The notes under the pieces: generated by a model
What the model was told of the DNA's origin: nothing
Database searches by the model: none
What the model saw: the letters and a program-made list of their open reading frames with translations, nothing else
Position numbers and translations under genes: made by a program
Part shown: one piece after another, positions 1 to 5,946 of the stretch
Position numbering within the stretch: the stretch's first letter is position 1
Layout of the letters: each line of letters begins with the position of its first letter
DNA from: CAZYMF01 sp964648215
Lineage (GTDB): Bacteria; Desulfobacterota; Binatia; HRBIN30; JACQVA1
Length of the DNA: 6,389 bases
NCBI GenBank assembly: GCA_964648215.1
Contig: CAZYMF010000251.1
Span: forward strand, 1 to 6,389
Reading direction: 5' to 3'

Positions 1-12
1 GGTGGCGCGGCA

Positions 13-37
13 GGCAGCGACGGAGCGCTGCCCTCCA
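13..37 (+). repeat. Hairpin repeat, copy 1 (direct)
   Basis: A 7-bp perfect stem, GGCAGCG (13-19) with CGCTGCC (26-32), encloses the six-base loop ACGGAG (20-25) and is followed by the tail CTCCA (33-37). The whole 25-base unit recurs without mismatch at 138-162, and a related unit lies inverted at 94-119. It sits in non-coding DNA beyond the 3' end of the minus-strand operon. Small, extragenic, palindromic and repeated in both orientations, it looks like a REP-type or similar short palindromic element. Mobilisation or function cannot be read from the window. Confidence 0.8.
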
Positions 38-93
38 CGGTGCGTTCGCTTCGCGCGGTTGACGGGACGGCGGATTTGCGGGGGGCGGGTCTC

Positions 94-119
94 TTGGAGG
101 GCGCTGCTCCGTCAGCGCC
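94..119 (-). repeat. Hairpin repeat, copy 2 (inverted, with compensatory stem change)
   Basis: Read on the minus strand, this copy is GGCGCTG, loop ACGGAG, CAGCGCC, then the tail CTCCAA. The loop and tail equal those of the copies at 13-37 and 138-163. Three consecutive stem positions differ (AGC becomes GCT in the 5' arm) and the 3' arm changes to match (GCT becomes AGC), so all seven pairs remain. On the plus strand the stem arms are 100-106 and 113-119 and the loop is 107-112. Preserved pairing despite sequence change implies that the folded form matters, or at least mattered when the element spread. Confidence 0.8.
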
Positions 120-137
120 GGGCGGGGGGCACGGGCT

Positions 138-163
138 GGCAGCGACGGAGCGCTGCCCTCCAA
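138..163 (+). repeat. Hairpin repeat, copy 3 (direct)
   Basis: This copy is identical to copy 1 over 25 bases (138-162) and extends by one A at 163 to match the inverted copy's tail CTCCAA. Stem arms are 138-144 and 151-157 with loop 145-150. The flanking bases of copies 1 and 3 diverge immediately outside the unit, so the boundary of the repeated element is well defined at about 25-26 bases rather than being part of a longer duplication. Confidence 0.8.
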
Positions 164-193
164 CGTGAGACCGGGCCCGCGCTTCAGAGGCTC

Positions 194-216
194 GGCACAG
201 GCTGGAAGCCTGTGCC
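194..216. repeat. Strong 10-bp stem hairpin with 3-nt loop
   Basis: GGCACAGGCT (194-203) pairs perfectly with AGCCTGTGCC (207-216) around the loop GGA. Its sequence differs from the three hairpin repeats to its left. On the minus strand it lies 29 bases past the stop codon of the FMN-binding protein gene, where a 3'-end hairpin of the operon mRNA would be expected. No T run follows on either side, so it does not look like a canonical intrinsic terminator. It could protect the transcript's 3' end, or be one copy of a genome-wide palindromic repeat. Confidence 0.65.
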
Positions 217-245
217 ACTGGAAGTTTGGCCGGCGGTGGGCGGGG

Positions 246-782
246 TCAGCGAACGATGGGCGGCTGCGGTTGGGTGTGCTCGGAAATGTACGCGTCCCAG
301 TCGACTTCGGCGTGCTTCTTGTCGTGGTAGCGCTGCAGCGTGTCGCGATCCCCACGGTACTCGAACAGGGGCACGGCGTAACCGCAGGAGGTCTGGACGC
401 GCTGGATCTCGACGTCGATGATCTGCCGCGTGTGCGGCCCGACCATGTCGCCGAGCCGGATCTTCAGCGCGGCGAAGTCCTCGCTGTCGAGGGCGAGAAC
501 CCGACCGCGGCCGTAGACGCGCAGGATCATCGGCGCCCGCTCGAAGCTGCAGAACATCAGCGTGATCCGGCCGTTCTCGGCCACGTGCGTGGCGGTCTGG
601 TTGCCGCTGCCGGGAAGGTCGACGTAGGCGAGCCGGCCCGGGGCCAGGACGCGAAGTGACTGGTAGCCCTTGGGTGAGAGGTTGGGATGCGCCCCGTCGG
701 CCGCCGTGGCAACGAAGAACAGCGCCTGCCGCCGGATGAAGTCGACGTGCTCGGGCTCGAGCCGCTCGAAGAATTTTGCCAT
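246..782 (-). CDS. Pyridoxamine 5'-phosphate oxidase-like FMN-binding split-barrel protein
   Basis: This gene encodes 178 residues. The start is the ATG at 782-780, preceded by GGAGG (792-788) at a 5-base spacing. An open frame continues further upstream, but it runs into the transpeptidase gene and has no family-like sequence. Family hallmarks are the N-terminal FVATAADGAHPNLSPKG (residues 23-39), the LPGSGNQTATHVAENGRITLMF strip (about 56-77) and the C-terminal CGYAVPLFEY (133-142). These match the cytosolic PNPOx-like split-barrel group, which usually binds FMN or a similar flavin and is often a dimer. Members act on diverse redox substrates, so no reaction can be assigned, and true pyridoxine biosynthesis is not implied. 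It lies 74 bp downstream of the transpeptidase gene and may be the operon's last member or a separate unit. The family call is firm; the role is unknown. Confidence 0.85.
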   Translation of the reverse strand: MAKFFERLEPEHVDFIRRQALFFVATAADGAHPNLSPKGYQSLRVLAPGRLAYVDLPGSGNQTATHVAENGRITLMFCSFERAPMILRVYGRGRVLALDSEDFAALKIRLGDMVGPHTRQIIDVEIQRVQTSCGYAVPLFEYRGDRDTLQRYHDKKHAEVDWDAYISEHTQPQPPIVR

Positions 783-787
783 CACGC

Positions 788-792
788 CCTCC
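788..792 (-). promoter_or_regulatory. Ribosome binding site for the FMN-binding protein gene
   Basis: On the minus strand GGAGG lies five bases before the ATG at 782-780. It decides the start codon against the longer open frame that extends into the transpeptidase gene. Confidence 0.7.
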
Positions 793-856
793 GTGCGTGT
801 TGCGCTACCACGGGGGCAGGCGAAGTGCGAGACGGCGGCCAGGATCGTGGAAACGT

Positions 857-1447
857 TCAGTCGTGAATGTGCACCGGTGTGCCCACCGGCACCACCGCGA
901 AGAGATAATCGATGTCGGGGTCGCTGACCGCGATGCAGCCCTGGGTCCAGTCGATCCCGGCCGCGGGCCGGCCACCGAAGCCGTGGATACCGACGCGCCC
1001 GCCGAGCGGCGTGCGCCACGGCGGCGGCTCACGCTGCAGGTTGGCGAAGAGGATATCGGCCCACTGATCGGCGGAGATCAGATGCGCCGCGAACCCGCGC
1101 TCGGCGTCATCGACGTTGGGATAGCTGATGCCGAGGAAGTGTCGGAACGGGCTCTTGGCCCGCTTCTCGGAGACGTAGTAGTTCCCCACCGGCGTCCGCC
1201 CGTCCCCCTGGCGCAGCTTCGGCTCCCGCGGGTCGGTGCCGAGCGAGATGCGAAACTTGCGGATGACCGTTCCGTTCTTCTCCAGCCACAGCTGCCGCTT
1301 CGCCTTCCAGACCTCGATCACCGGCAGCGTCCGGCCGCCGCGTCGCGCCGTCTCACCGGCCCGAGCCGCGGGAGCCATCGCCACGGCGGCCGCAACGGCG
1401 ACCACCACGACCCAGCCGATCCCCCGACCGAAGGCGTGTCTGCTCAT
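857..1447 (-). CDS. Secreted L,D-transpeptidase (YkuD / ErfK-YbiS-YcfS-YnhG family)
   Basis: This 196-residue protein begins with a signal peptide: a short basic start, a hydrophobic stretch at about 10-27 and a likely AxA-type cleavage near residue 30. It is therefore periplasmic or envelope-exposed. The YkuD catalytic domain fills about residues 41-195. The N-terminal strands read VIEVWKAKRQLWLEKNG, followed by GDGRTPVGNYY (81-91). The active site has His155-Gly156 and the nucleophile Cys171 in TQGC (168-171), then IAVSDPDIDYLF. L,D-transpeptidases form 3-3 peptidoglycan cross-links, attach proteins to peptidoglycan, or in some branches hydrolyse such links. The usual S/T-H-G-C has Gln169 in place of His, and the Arg common after GC(I/V) is Ala, as in YafK-like branches, so specificity is uncertain. 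The start ATG overlaps the ligase stop (ATGA, 1447-1444), with a partial GGACGAGG just upstream, implying coupled translation. Confidence 0.9.
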   Translation of the reverse strand: MSRHAFGRGIGWVVVVAVAAAVAMAPAARAGETARRGGRTLPVIEVWKAKRQLWLEKNGTVIRKFRISLGTDPREPKLRQGDGRTPVGNYYVSEKRAKSPFRHFLGISYPNVDDAERGFAAHLISADQWADILFANLQREPPPWRTPLGGRVGIHGFGGRPAAGIDWTQGCIAVSDPDIDYLFAVVPVGTPVHIHD

Positions 1448-2436
1448 GCCTCGTCCGCACCGCTCTCGTTCAAAGCCATGCCCAGCTGCACTCTCTCGTC
1501 CGCATCGAGCGCCCTGCCCGCCGCCAGCTCCCGCTCCAACGCCGCCAGCAGTGGCCGCAGCCCTCGTCGATTCGCCAATTGAATACTCAAGCCGGGCCGA
1601 GCATTCAACTCAAGAATTACCGGGCCGAGTCGGTCGTCGATCACGATATCGACGCCGAGATAGCCCAGGGGTACGGCGTCATAGGTCCGGGAGGCGAGCC
1701 GCACCACGTCCTGCCAGTGCGGGATGCGCATCTCGCACAGCGCCCGCTGCGTGTCCGGATGCACCTCGATCGGCTGGTCACGGCAGACTGCGTAGCGCGG
1801 CACGCCGGTAACCAGGTCCATGCCGACGCCGATGCCTCCCATGTGGAGGTTGGCCCGCCCTTCGGAGGCGTGCGTCGGCAGCCGCAGCATCGCCAGCAAC
1901 GGCACGCCCCACGCCAGCAGCACGCGCAGGTCGGCGACACCGCTGGGTGAGTACGGGGCCAGCGACGCGTCGGGCCGCAGCCGTTGCTCGACCAGGACCT
2001 CGTCGCGCGCCCGGCTGAGCGAGAAGGCGCCGCCGAGAATGTCGGCCGCGTGCGCCAGCAGATCGCGCCGCGTCAGCTTGGCGCCGCTCACCTTGACCAG
2101 CCGGTCGCCGTCGCGGCCGGCGATCACCAGCACCCCCTCGCCGCCCGCGCCGCACGCCGGCTTCACGACGAACTCGGCAAAGCGGGCGATCTGGCCCTCC
2201 AGGTTCATGAGGTCGCGGGTGCGCGTGCAGCGCGCATAGGTCTGGGGCACCGTGATGCCCTGCGCCGCCAACAGCTCCTTGGTGCGGGTCTTGTGATCCA
2301 CCAGGCCGATCAGGCGCGGCGGGTTGTGACGCAGCACCAGATCCTGGTTGCGGCGGTTGAGGCCGAGCGCGTTGCGGCGCAGCCAGCGCACGCGCTCCCA
2401 CCATCGTTCCGGCGCCGCGCCTACTTCCGTCCCCAC
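1444..2436 (-). CDS. RimK-like ATP-grasp alpha-L-glutamate ligase-related protein
   Basis: Predicted to be a 330-residue cytoplasmic ATP-grasp ligase that activates a carboxylate as an acyl phosphate and joins it to an amine. The N-terminal NALGLNRRNQDLVLRHNPP (22-40) and VDHKTRTK (46-53) are typical of the alpha-L-glutamate ligase-related group (TIGR02291-like) that travels with 7TM/inactive transglutaminase proteins. ATP-grasp landmarks are FVVKP (89-93, ATP-contacting Lys92), the glycine-rich loop GAGGEG (96-101), the hinge EVLVEQ (146-151), DLR (169-171), and GVDIV (261-265) with ELNARPG (276-282) supplying metal-binding Glu276 and Asn278. The start is GTG at 2436-2434, with AGGAG five bases before it, inside the last codons of the membrane protein gene (16-bp overlap). 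The frame stays open further upstream, but only antisense to nothing and over the neighbour's coding sequence. The substrate is unknown; a glutamate-like or peptide substrate is inferred from family. Confidence 0.9.
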   Translation of the reverse strand: MGTEVGAAPERWWERVRWLRRNALGLNRRNQDLVLRHNPPRLIGLVDHKTRTKELLAAQGITVPQTYARCTRTRDLMNLEGQIARFAEFVVKPACGAGGEGVLVIAGRDGDRLVKVSGAKLTRRDLLAHAADILGGAFSLSRARDEVLVEQRLRPDASLAPYSPSGVADLRVLLAWGVPLLAMLRLPTHASEGRANLHMGGIGVGMDLVTGVPRYAVCRDQPIEVHPDTQRALCEMRIPHWQDVVRLASRTYDAVPLGYLGVDIVIDDRLGPVILELNARPGLSIQLANRRGLRPLLAALERELAAGRALDADERVQLGMALNESGADEA

Positions 2437-4658
2437 GGCTTCTCCTGACGGCGGGTGAGATCCTTGAAGCGGAAGTACTCGAGCAGGCGCAGGCCGCGCC
2501 ACTTGCCCAGGCCGATGTCGATGGCGATGGCCACCAGCAACACCTCGGGGAACACCAGGACCACGGTCTGCAGGCCGGTGGTCTCCACCGCGAGGTAGCA
2601 GACGACGGCGAGCGCCAGCGTGTTGAGCGTCAGCCGGACCGCCTCGCGGGTGCCGAACTCCGCTTGCGAGCTGCTGAAGTTCTCGATCACGCTCGACATG
2701 ATCACCATCGGAAAGATGCTCACGTTCATCAGCGCGCCGATGCCGAACGAGGCGCCCAGGACCGTCAGGCCGGCCATGATGCCGGCGACCATGGCGATGA
2801 GGATCGCCAGGCGCGACACCAGTTGCAGGCGGATGTGCTGCAGCAGCGCCCGCATGACGGCGCCGAGGCCGACGATCACGGCGAAGATCGCCGCGCCCCA
2901 GCGCAGCCCGGTGGTGAGAAAAGCGAGTGATACGATCACCGGGGAGAAGGTGCCGAACGTCTCCAACCCCACCAGCGTCCGAGTGATGACGATGATGGCG
3001 GCAATGATCGGCAGGATGAGAATGAGATTGAGCGCCTGCAGCGGCACTTGCGCCCGCACCGCCCGGCTCCAGGCGGCCACCACCAAGCGCCGCCACCAGC
3101 TCAGCTCCCGGTACGCCGACGGCCCCACGACCAGCGGCTTGACGTCCCACTTGCGCGCCGCCTCGGTCATCGGCACGCCGTTGATCAGGTTGGCCCGTCC
3201 GATCTCCCACAGCGCGAGCAGATCCGTGGGGTGGTTGACCAGCGCGATCTCGCCGGCCTGGATGAGGCGGTGGAGCAGCACGCCGACGACGGCGCCGACG
3301 GGCCGGAAGAAGTTGCCGGCGATGACGACGCGGGCGTCTTCCAACGCCACCTGCTTCTCGCCCAACGTCAGCAGCGCGTAGAGCCCGGCGTCGTCCCGCG
3401 TGGCGATGAGCAGCAAATGCGCCTTGCGAATGAGGCCGAGGTTGTTGCTCACCAACCGCTGCAGGTACAGCTCACGGAAGTAGCGTGACTCGAAGCGCGC
3501 CTGCAGCAGGACGACGTCGATCTCGTCCTTCTGCGCCTCGCGCAGGATGCGGTCGCGCACCGCCTCGGACACGTTCTCATCGGTGATCACCACCACCGAG
3601 GCCACCGGGCGATCGACGTAGCTGGCACTGGTGCGCACGCGCTCCGGGCCGACCTGGGTCACCGCCGGCGGCTCCGCCTTGTCGGGCGACGGCTCGGCCT
3701 CGGCACCCACCGCGGCATCGCGGCTGATCTGGCGCACGACGAAGCCGTACTCGAGCTGGAGGTCGGCGCTGTGCACGATCAGCGGCAGGTCGCCGCGGTA
3801 CAGCGCCAGATACTGATTGGGCAGCCAGCCGAAGTACCCGCCGCGCGGATCGAACGGCACCCAGCCGTCGCCGAGGTCGGCCTCGACCCAGGAGGTTGTC
3901 GCCCGCTTCTTGCTGGCGTCCTCGAGCTTGACTCCGCCGACCACCCGCGCCGGGATGCCGATGGCACGCAGCAGGGCGGTGAGCAAACGGGCTCGGCCCG
4001 TGCTGTTGCCCTGCTCCTCCTGCAGCACCGTGCGAGCATCGTTGCTGCCGTCCGGGCCGCCGTCTTTCAACGCCGTGGCGCAGTATTGGAACAGCGCCCA
4101 TACCGCCTGATCGAGCGTGGCCGCGTCGCGGGTGAGATCACGGGCGCGGCGTCGCACGGCGCCATCGCGGCTCTGGATCAGGGGCGACGGCTTCAGATAC
4201 GTCTCGGCGTCGGGCGGAGCAACGAACGACGCGAGCGCGGTGTGGGGCAGCGGCGGCTCGTAATCCGTCGACGCCACGGTGATCTCGTAGCCGACGTCGG
4301 AGGCACGATCGGCTCCCTCCCGCAGCGCCCAGTCTCCCCAGACGTTCGGGCCCTTGGGCTCTTCGCGAAAGGTGAACCCGTCGCTGGTGGTGCGTCGCGT
4401 GAGGATCTGCTGGTGCGGATCGGAGAGCGGCAGCAGCATCCGCACGTGCGTATCCGCCTTGGCGCGCACCTTGAGAAAGCCCTGCACCCGCCAGTACGTC
4501 GTCGCCGGCAGCTCGGGCTTCTCACGCGCTTGCCGGGCATCGTCGCGGCCGGTGTAGACCTCGGTGCTGGCGGTCGGGGTCCGCTCGGCGGGCGCGGCCG
4601 CGAGCGGCATGGACAGAAGCAGGCCAAAGGCAACCGGCAGGCCGGCGAAGCGACGCAC
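2421..4658 (-). CDS. Inactive transglutaminase fused to seven transmembrane helices
   Basis: This 745-residue inner-membrane protein has a signal peptide or N-terminal anchor (about 1-22), a beta-rich segment (about 53-150) and a transglutaminase-like fold (about 185-300). An unassigned alpha/beta-looking region (about 313-520) is followed by seven hydrophobic helices (about 541-559, 570-585, 587-605, 617-640, 643-661, 676-695 and 696-718) and a basic tail. The fold retains LLTALLRAIGIPARVVGGV (225-243) and GWVPFDP (265-271), but the catalytic Cys is Ser219 (GNS), the His before W257 is Thr255, and only Asp270 remains. It is therefore expected to bind rather than cleave or cross-link. This matches the Pfam pair 'inactive transglutaminase fused to 7TM' and '7TM_transglut', normally encoded beside a RimK-like ligase, as here. 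The start is GTG at 4658, four codons after an in-frame TAG (4670-4668); its Shine-Dalgarno is poor. The next possible ATG, at 4610, would destroy the signal sequence. Confidence 0.9.
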   Translation of the reverse strand: MRRFAGLPVAFGLLLSMPLAAAPAERTPTASTEVYTGRDDARQAREKPELPATTYWRVQGFLKVRAKADTHVRMLLPLSDPHQQILTRRTTSDGFTFREEPKGPNVWGDWALREGADRASDVGYEITVASTDYEPPLPHTALASFVAPPDAETYLKPSPLIQSRDGAVRRRARDLTRDAATLDQAVWALFQYCATALKDGGPDGSNDARTVLQEEQGNSTGRARLLTALLRAIGIPARVVGGVKLEDASKKRATTSWVEADLGDGWVPFDPRGGYFGWLPNQYLALYRGDLPLIVHSADLQLEYGFVVRQISRDAAVGAEAEPSPDKAEPPAVTQVGPERVRTSASYVDRPVASVVVITDENVSEAVRDRILREAQKDEIDVVLLQARFESRYFRELYLQRLVSNNLGLIRKAHLLLIATRDDAGLYALLTLGEKQVALEDARVVIAGNFFRPVGAVVGVLLHRLIQAGEIALVNHPTDLLALWEIGRANLINGVPMTEAARKWDVKPLVVGPSAYRELSWWRRLVVAAWSRAVRAQVPLQALNLILILPIIAAIIVITRTLVGLETFGTFSPVIVSLAFLTTGLRWGAAIFAVIVGLGAVMRALLQHIRLQLVSRLAILIAMVAGIMAGLTVLGASFGIGALMNVSIFPMVIMSSVIENFSSSQAEFGTREAVRLTLNTLALAVVCYLAVETTGLQTVVLVFPEVLLVAIAIDIGLGKWRGLRLLEYFRFKDLTRRQEKPWGRK
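2442..2446 (-). promoter_or_regulatory. Ribosome binding site for the ATP-grasp ligase, inside the upstream gene
   Basis: AGGAG on the minus strand (2446-2442) precedes the GTG at 2436 by five bases and lies within the 3' end of the 7TM/transglutaminase gene. It fixes the ligase start and fits re-initiation by ribosomes finishing the upstream gene at the TAG at 2423-2421. Confidence 0.7.
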
Positions 4659-4779
4659 GGAGGTCGACTAACAGAGCCGCGCTGTGCCGGCAAGACGGTG
4701 CTTCGGCCCGCGCCGGCGCCTTGCCATCGCCGGACAAAAGTGAGACATACGCACCGTTTTTGCCGCAGGAGGTCACGCC
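4659..4779. promoter_or_regulatory. Divergent intergenic region
   Basis: These 121 bases separate the start codons of the membrane protein gene (minus) and the acyl-CoA dehydrogenase gene (plus), so both promoters are expected here. Toward the dehydrogenase, TTGCCA (4721-4726) is a fair -35 match, but the bases 17-19 further on (around CATACG, 4746-4751) make only a weak -10. An imperfect inverted repeat, CAAAAGTG (4735-4742) against CACCGTTTTTG (4752-4762), brackets that position and could be an operator. A perfect GC palindrome, GCGCCGGCGC, lies at 4710-4719. No convincing promoter is visible toward the operon. All of these are weak individually. Confidence 0.4.
4767..4773 (+). promoter_or_regulatory. 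Ribosome binding site for the acyl-CoA dehydrogenase
   Basis: AGGAGGT, a near-ideal Shine-Dalgarno sequence, lies six bases before the GTG at 4780-4782 and supports GTG as the start. Initiation is probably efficient, in contrast to the weak site of the divergent membrane protein gene. Confidence 0.8.
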
Positions 4780-5931
4780 GTGAGCACCCCCGTCGAAGTC
4801 CGCGAGGAGCTGATCGCCACCATCCGCCGTTTCGTCGAGCGCGACGTCATGCCGGTCGCCAGCGAGCTCGAGCACCGCAACGAGTACCCGCAGGCGCTGG
4901 TCGACAAGATGAAGGAGCTGGGCCTCTTCGGCGCCACCATCCCGCCCGAGTACGGCGGCCTCGGCCTCGACGTGACCACCTACGCCATGGTCGTCGAGGA
5001 GCTCTGCCGCGGCTGGATGAGCCTCAGCGGCGTGCTCAACACGCACCTGATGCTGGCCTACATGCTGCGCATGCACGGCACCGACGAGCAGAAGCAACGC
5101 TATCTGCCGGCGATGGCGCGCGGCGAGCACCGCGGCGCTCTCTGCCTCACCGAGCCCCACGCCGGCAGCGACGTGCAGCGCATCCGCACCACCGCCACCC
5201 GCCGCGGCGACCAGTACGTCGTCAACGGCAGCAAGATGTTCATCACCAACGCCCGTTACGGCACGCTGTACGCGATCGCCGCCAAGACCGACAAGGAAGC
5301 CGATCCGCCCTACAAGGGCATCAGCATGTTCGTCGGCGAGAAGGGGCCGGGGCTCACCGTCAGCCGCGACCTGCACAAGCTGGGCTACAAGGGTTTGGAG
5401 ACCTGCGAGGTGAACTTCGAGGATTACGCGTTACCGGCGGGAAACCTGATCGGAGGGAAGGAAGGGCAAGGGTTCTTCCACGTCATGAGCGGACTGGAGG
5501 TGGGACGGATCAACATCGCGGCGCGCGCCGTCGGCGTGGCCAAGGCCGCCTTCGAGCAGGCGATCCGCTACGCGCAGCAGCGGGAGACGTTTGGAAAGCC
5601 GATCTGCGAGCACCAGGCGATCCAGCTCAAGCTGGCCGACATGGCGACCAAGATCGAGGCGGCGCGGCTGCTGACGTACCAGGCGGCGGACAAGAAGGAT
5701 CGCGGCGAGCGTTGCGACGTCGAGGCGGGCATGGCCAAGCTGTTCGCCTCGGAGACCTGCCTCGAGGTGTCGACCGAGGCCATGCGCATCCTCGGCGGCT
5801 ACGGCTATACGGAGGAGTTTCCGGTCGAGCGCTACTACCGCGACGCGCCGTTGATGATCATCGGCGAGGGCACCAACGAGATCCAGCGCCTGGTGATCGC
5901 CCGCCAGCTGGTGCAGCGCTACAAGATCTGA
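4780..5931 (+). CDS. Acyl-CoA dehydrogenase
   Basis: This 383-residue flavoprotein has the family's usual length. It oxidises an acyl-CoA to the trans-2-enoyl-CoA with FAD and normally passes electrons to electron-transfer flavoprotein; it is cytosolic and tetrameric in the family. The order is an N-terminal helical domain (about 1-120, with LGLFGATIPPEYGGLGLD), a middle beta domain with the FAD signature LTEPHAGSD (123-131), and a C-terminal helical domain with QRETFGKPI (267-275), ILGGYGYTEEFPVERYYRD (337-355) and the catalytic base Glu363 in IGEGTNEIQR. Glu at this site is the short/medium-chain type position, unlike the isovaleryl and long-chain enzymes, where the base sits on an earlier helix. 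The substrate could be fatty, branched or aromatic acyl-CoA and cannot be settled. No other beta-oxidation gene is in view. Codon choice shifts locally at about 5390-5600 (GGA, GGG, TTG, TTA, CAA). The start is GTG, set by a strong AGGAGGT. Confidence 0.95.
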   Translation: MSTPVEVREELIATIRRFVERDVMPVASELEHRNEYPQALVDKMKELGLFGATIPPEYGGLGLDVTTYAMVVEELCRGWMSLSGVLNTHLMLAYMLRMHGTDEQKQRYLPAMARGEHRGALCLTEPHAGSDVQRIRTTATRRGDQYVVNGSKMFITNARYGTLYAIAAKTDKEADPPYKGISMFVGEKGPGLTVSRDLHKLGYKGLETCEVNFEDYALPAGNLIGGKEGQGFFHVMSGLEVGRINIAARAVGVAKAAFEQAIRYAQQRETFGKPICEHQAIQLKLADMATKIEAARLLTYQAADKKDRGERCDVEAGMAKLFASETCLEVSTEAMRILGGYGYTEEFPVERYYRDAPLMIIGEGTNEIQRLVIARQLVQRYKI

Positions 5932-5932
5932 C

Positions 5933-5946
5933 CGTCCCCGGGGACG
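5933..5946. terminator. Possible bidirectional hairpin between convergent genes
   Basis: CGTCCCCGGGGACG is a perfect 14-base palindrome that starts two bases past the dehydrogenase stop and ends 13 bases before the epimerase stop. As RNA it can fold as a five-pair stem with a CCGG loop from either strand, so it is placed to serve both converging transcripts. No T tract follows on either strand, so factor-independent termination is doubtful. Confidence 0.35.

Noticed and set aside
13..163. CRISPR array interpretation of the spaced repeats
   Set aside because: Only two direct copies 125 bases apart with one inverted copy between them, irregular spacing and no cas genes; the palindromic-element reading fits better.
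2..421. Open plus-strand frame across the left intergenic region
   Set aside because: It has an Arg/Ala-rich low-complexity product, runs through three hairpin repeats and ends antisense to the FMN-binding protein gene; there is no recognisable domain.
783..1019. Upstream extension of the FMN-binding protein frame
   Set aside because: It overlaps the transpeptidase's catalytic region, has no family similarity, and is superseded by the ATG at 782 with GGAGG at proper spacing.
776..1582. Plus-strand frames antisense to the transpeptidase and ligase genes
   Set aside because: They are mirror images of real minus-strand coding sequence with compositionally biased products and no ribosome binding site or domain.
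2437..3210. Upstream extension of the ATP-grasp ligase frame
   Set aside because: The extra residues are low-complexity and lie over the coding sequence of the 7TM gene in another frame. The homologous N-terminus begins just after the GTG at 2436, which has a good ribosome binding site.
4522..5376. 284-codon minus-strand frame opposite the acyl-CoA dehydrogenase
   Set aside because: It is Val/Ala/Leu-rich and rises from codon periodicity opposite a high-GC3 gene; the plus strand encodes unmistakable dehydrogenase motifs.
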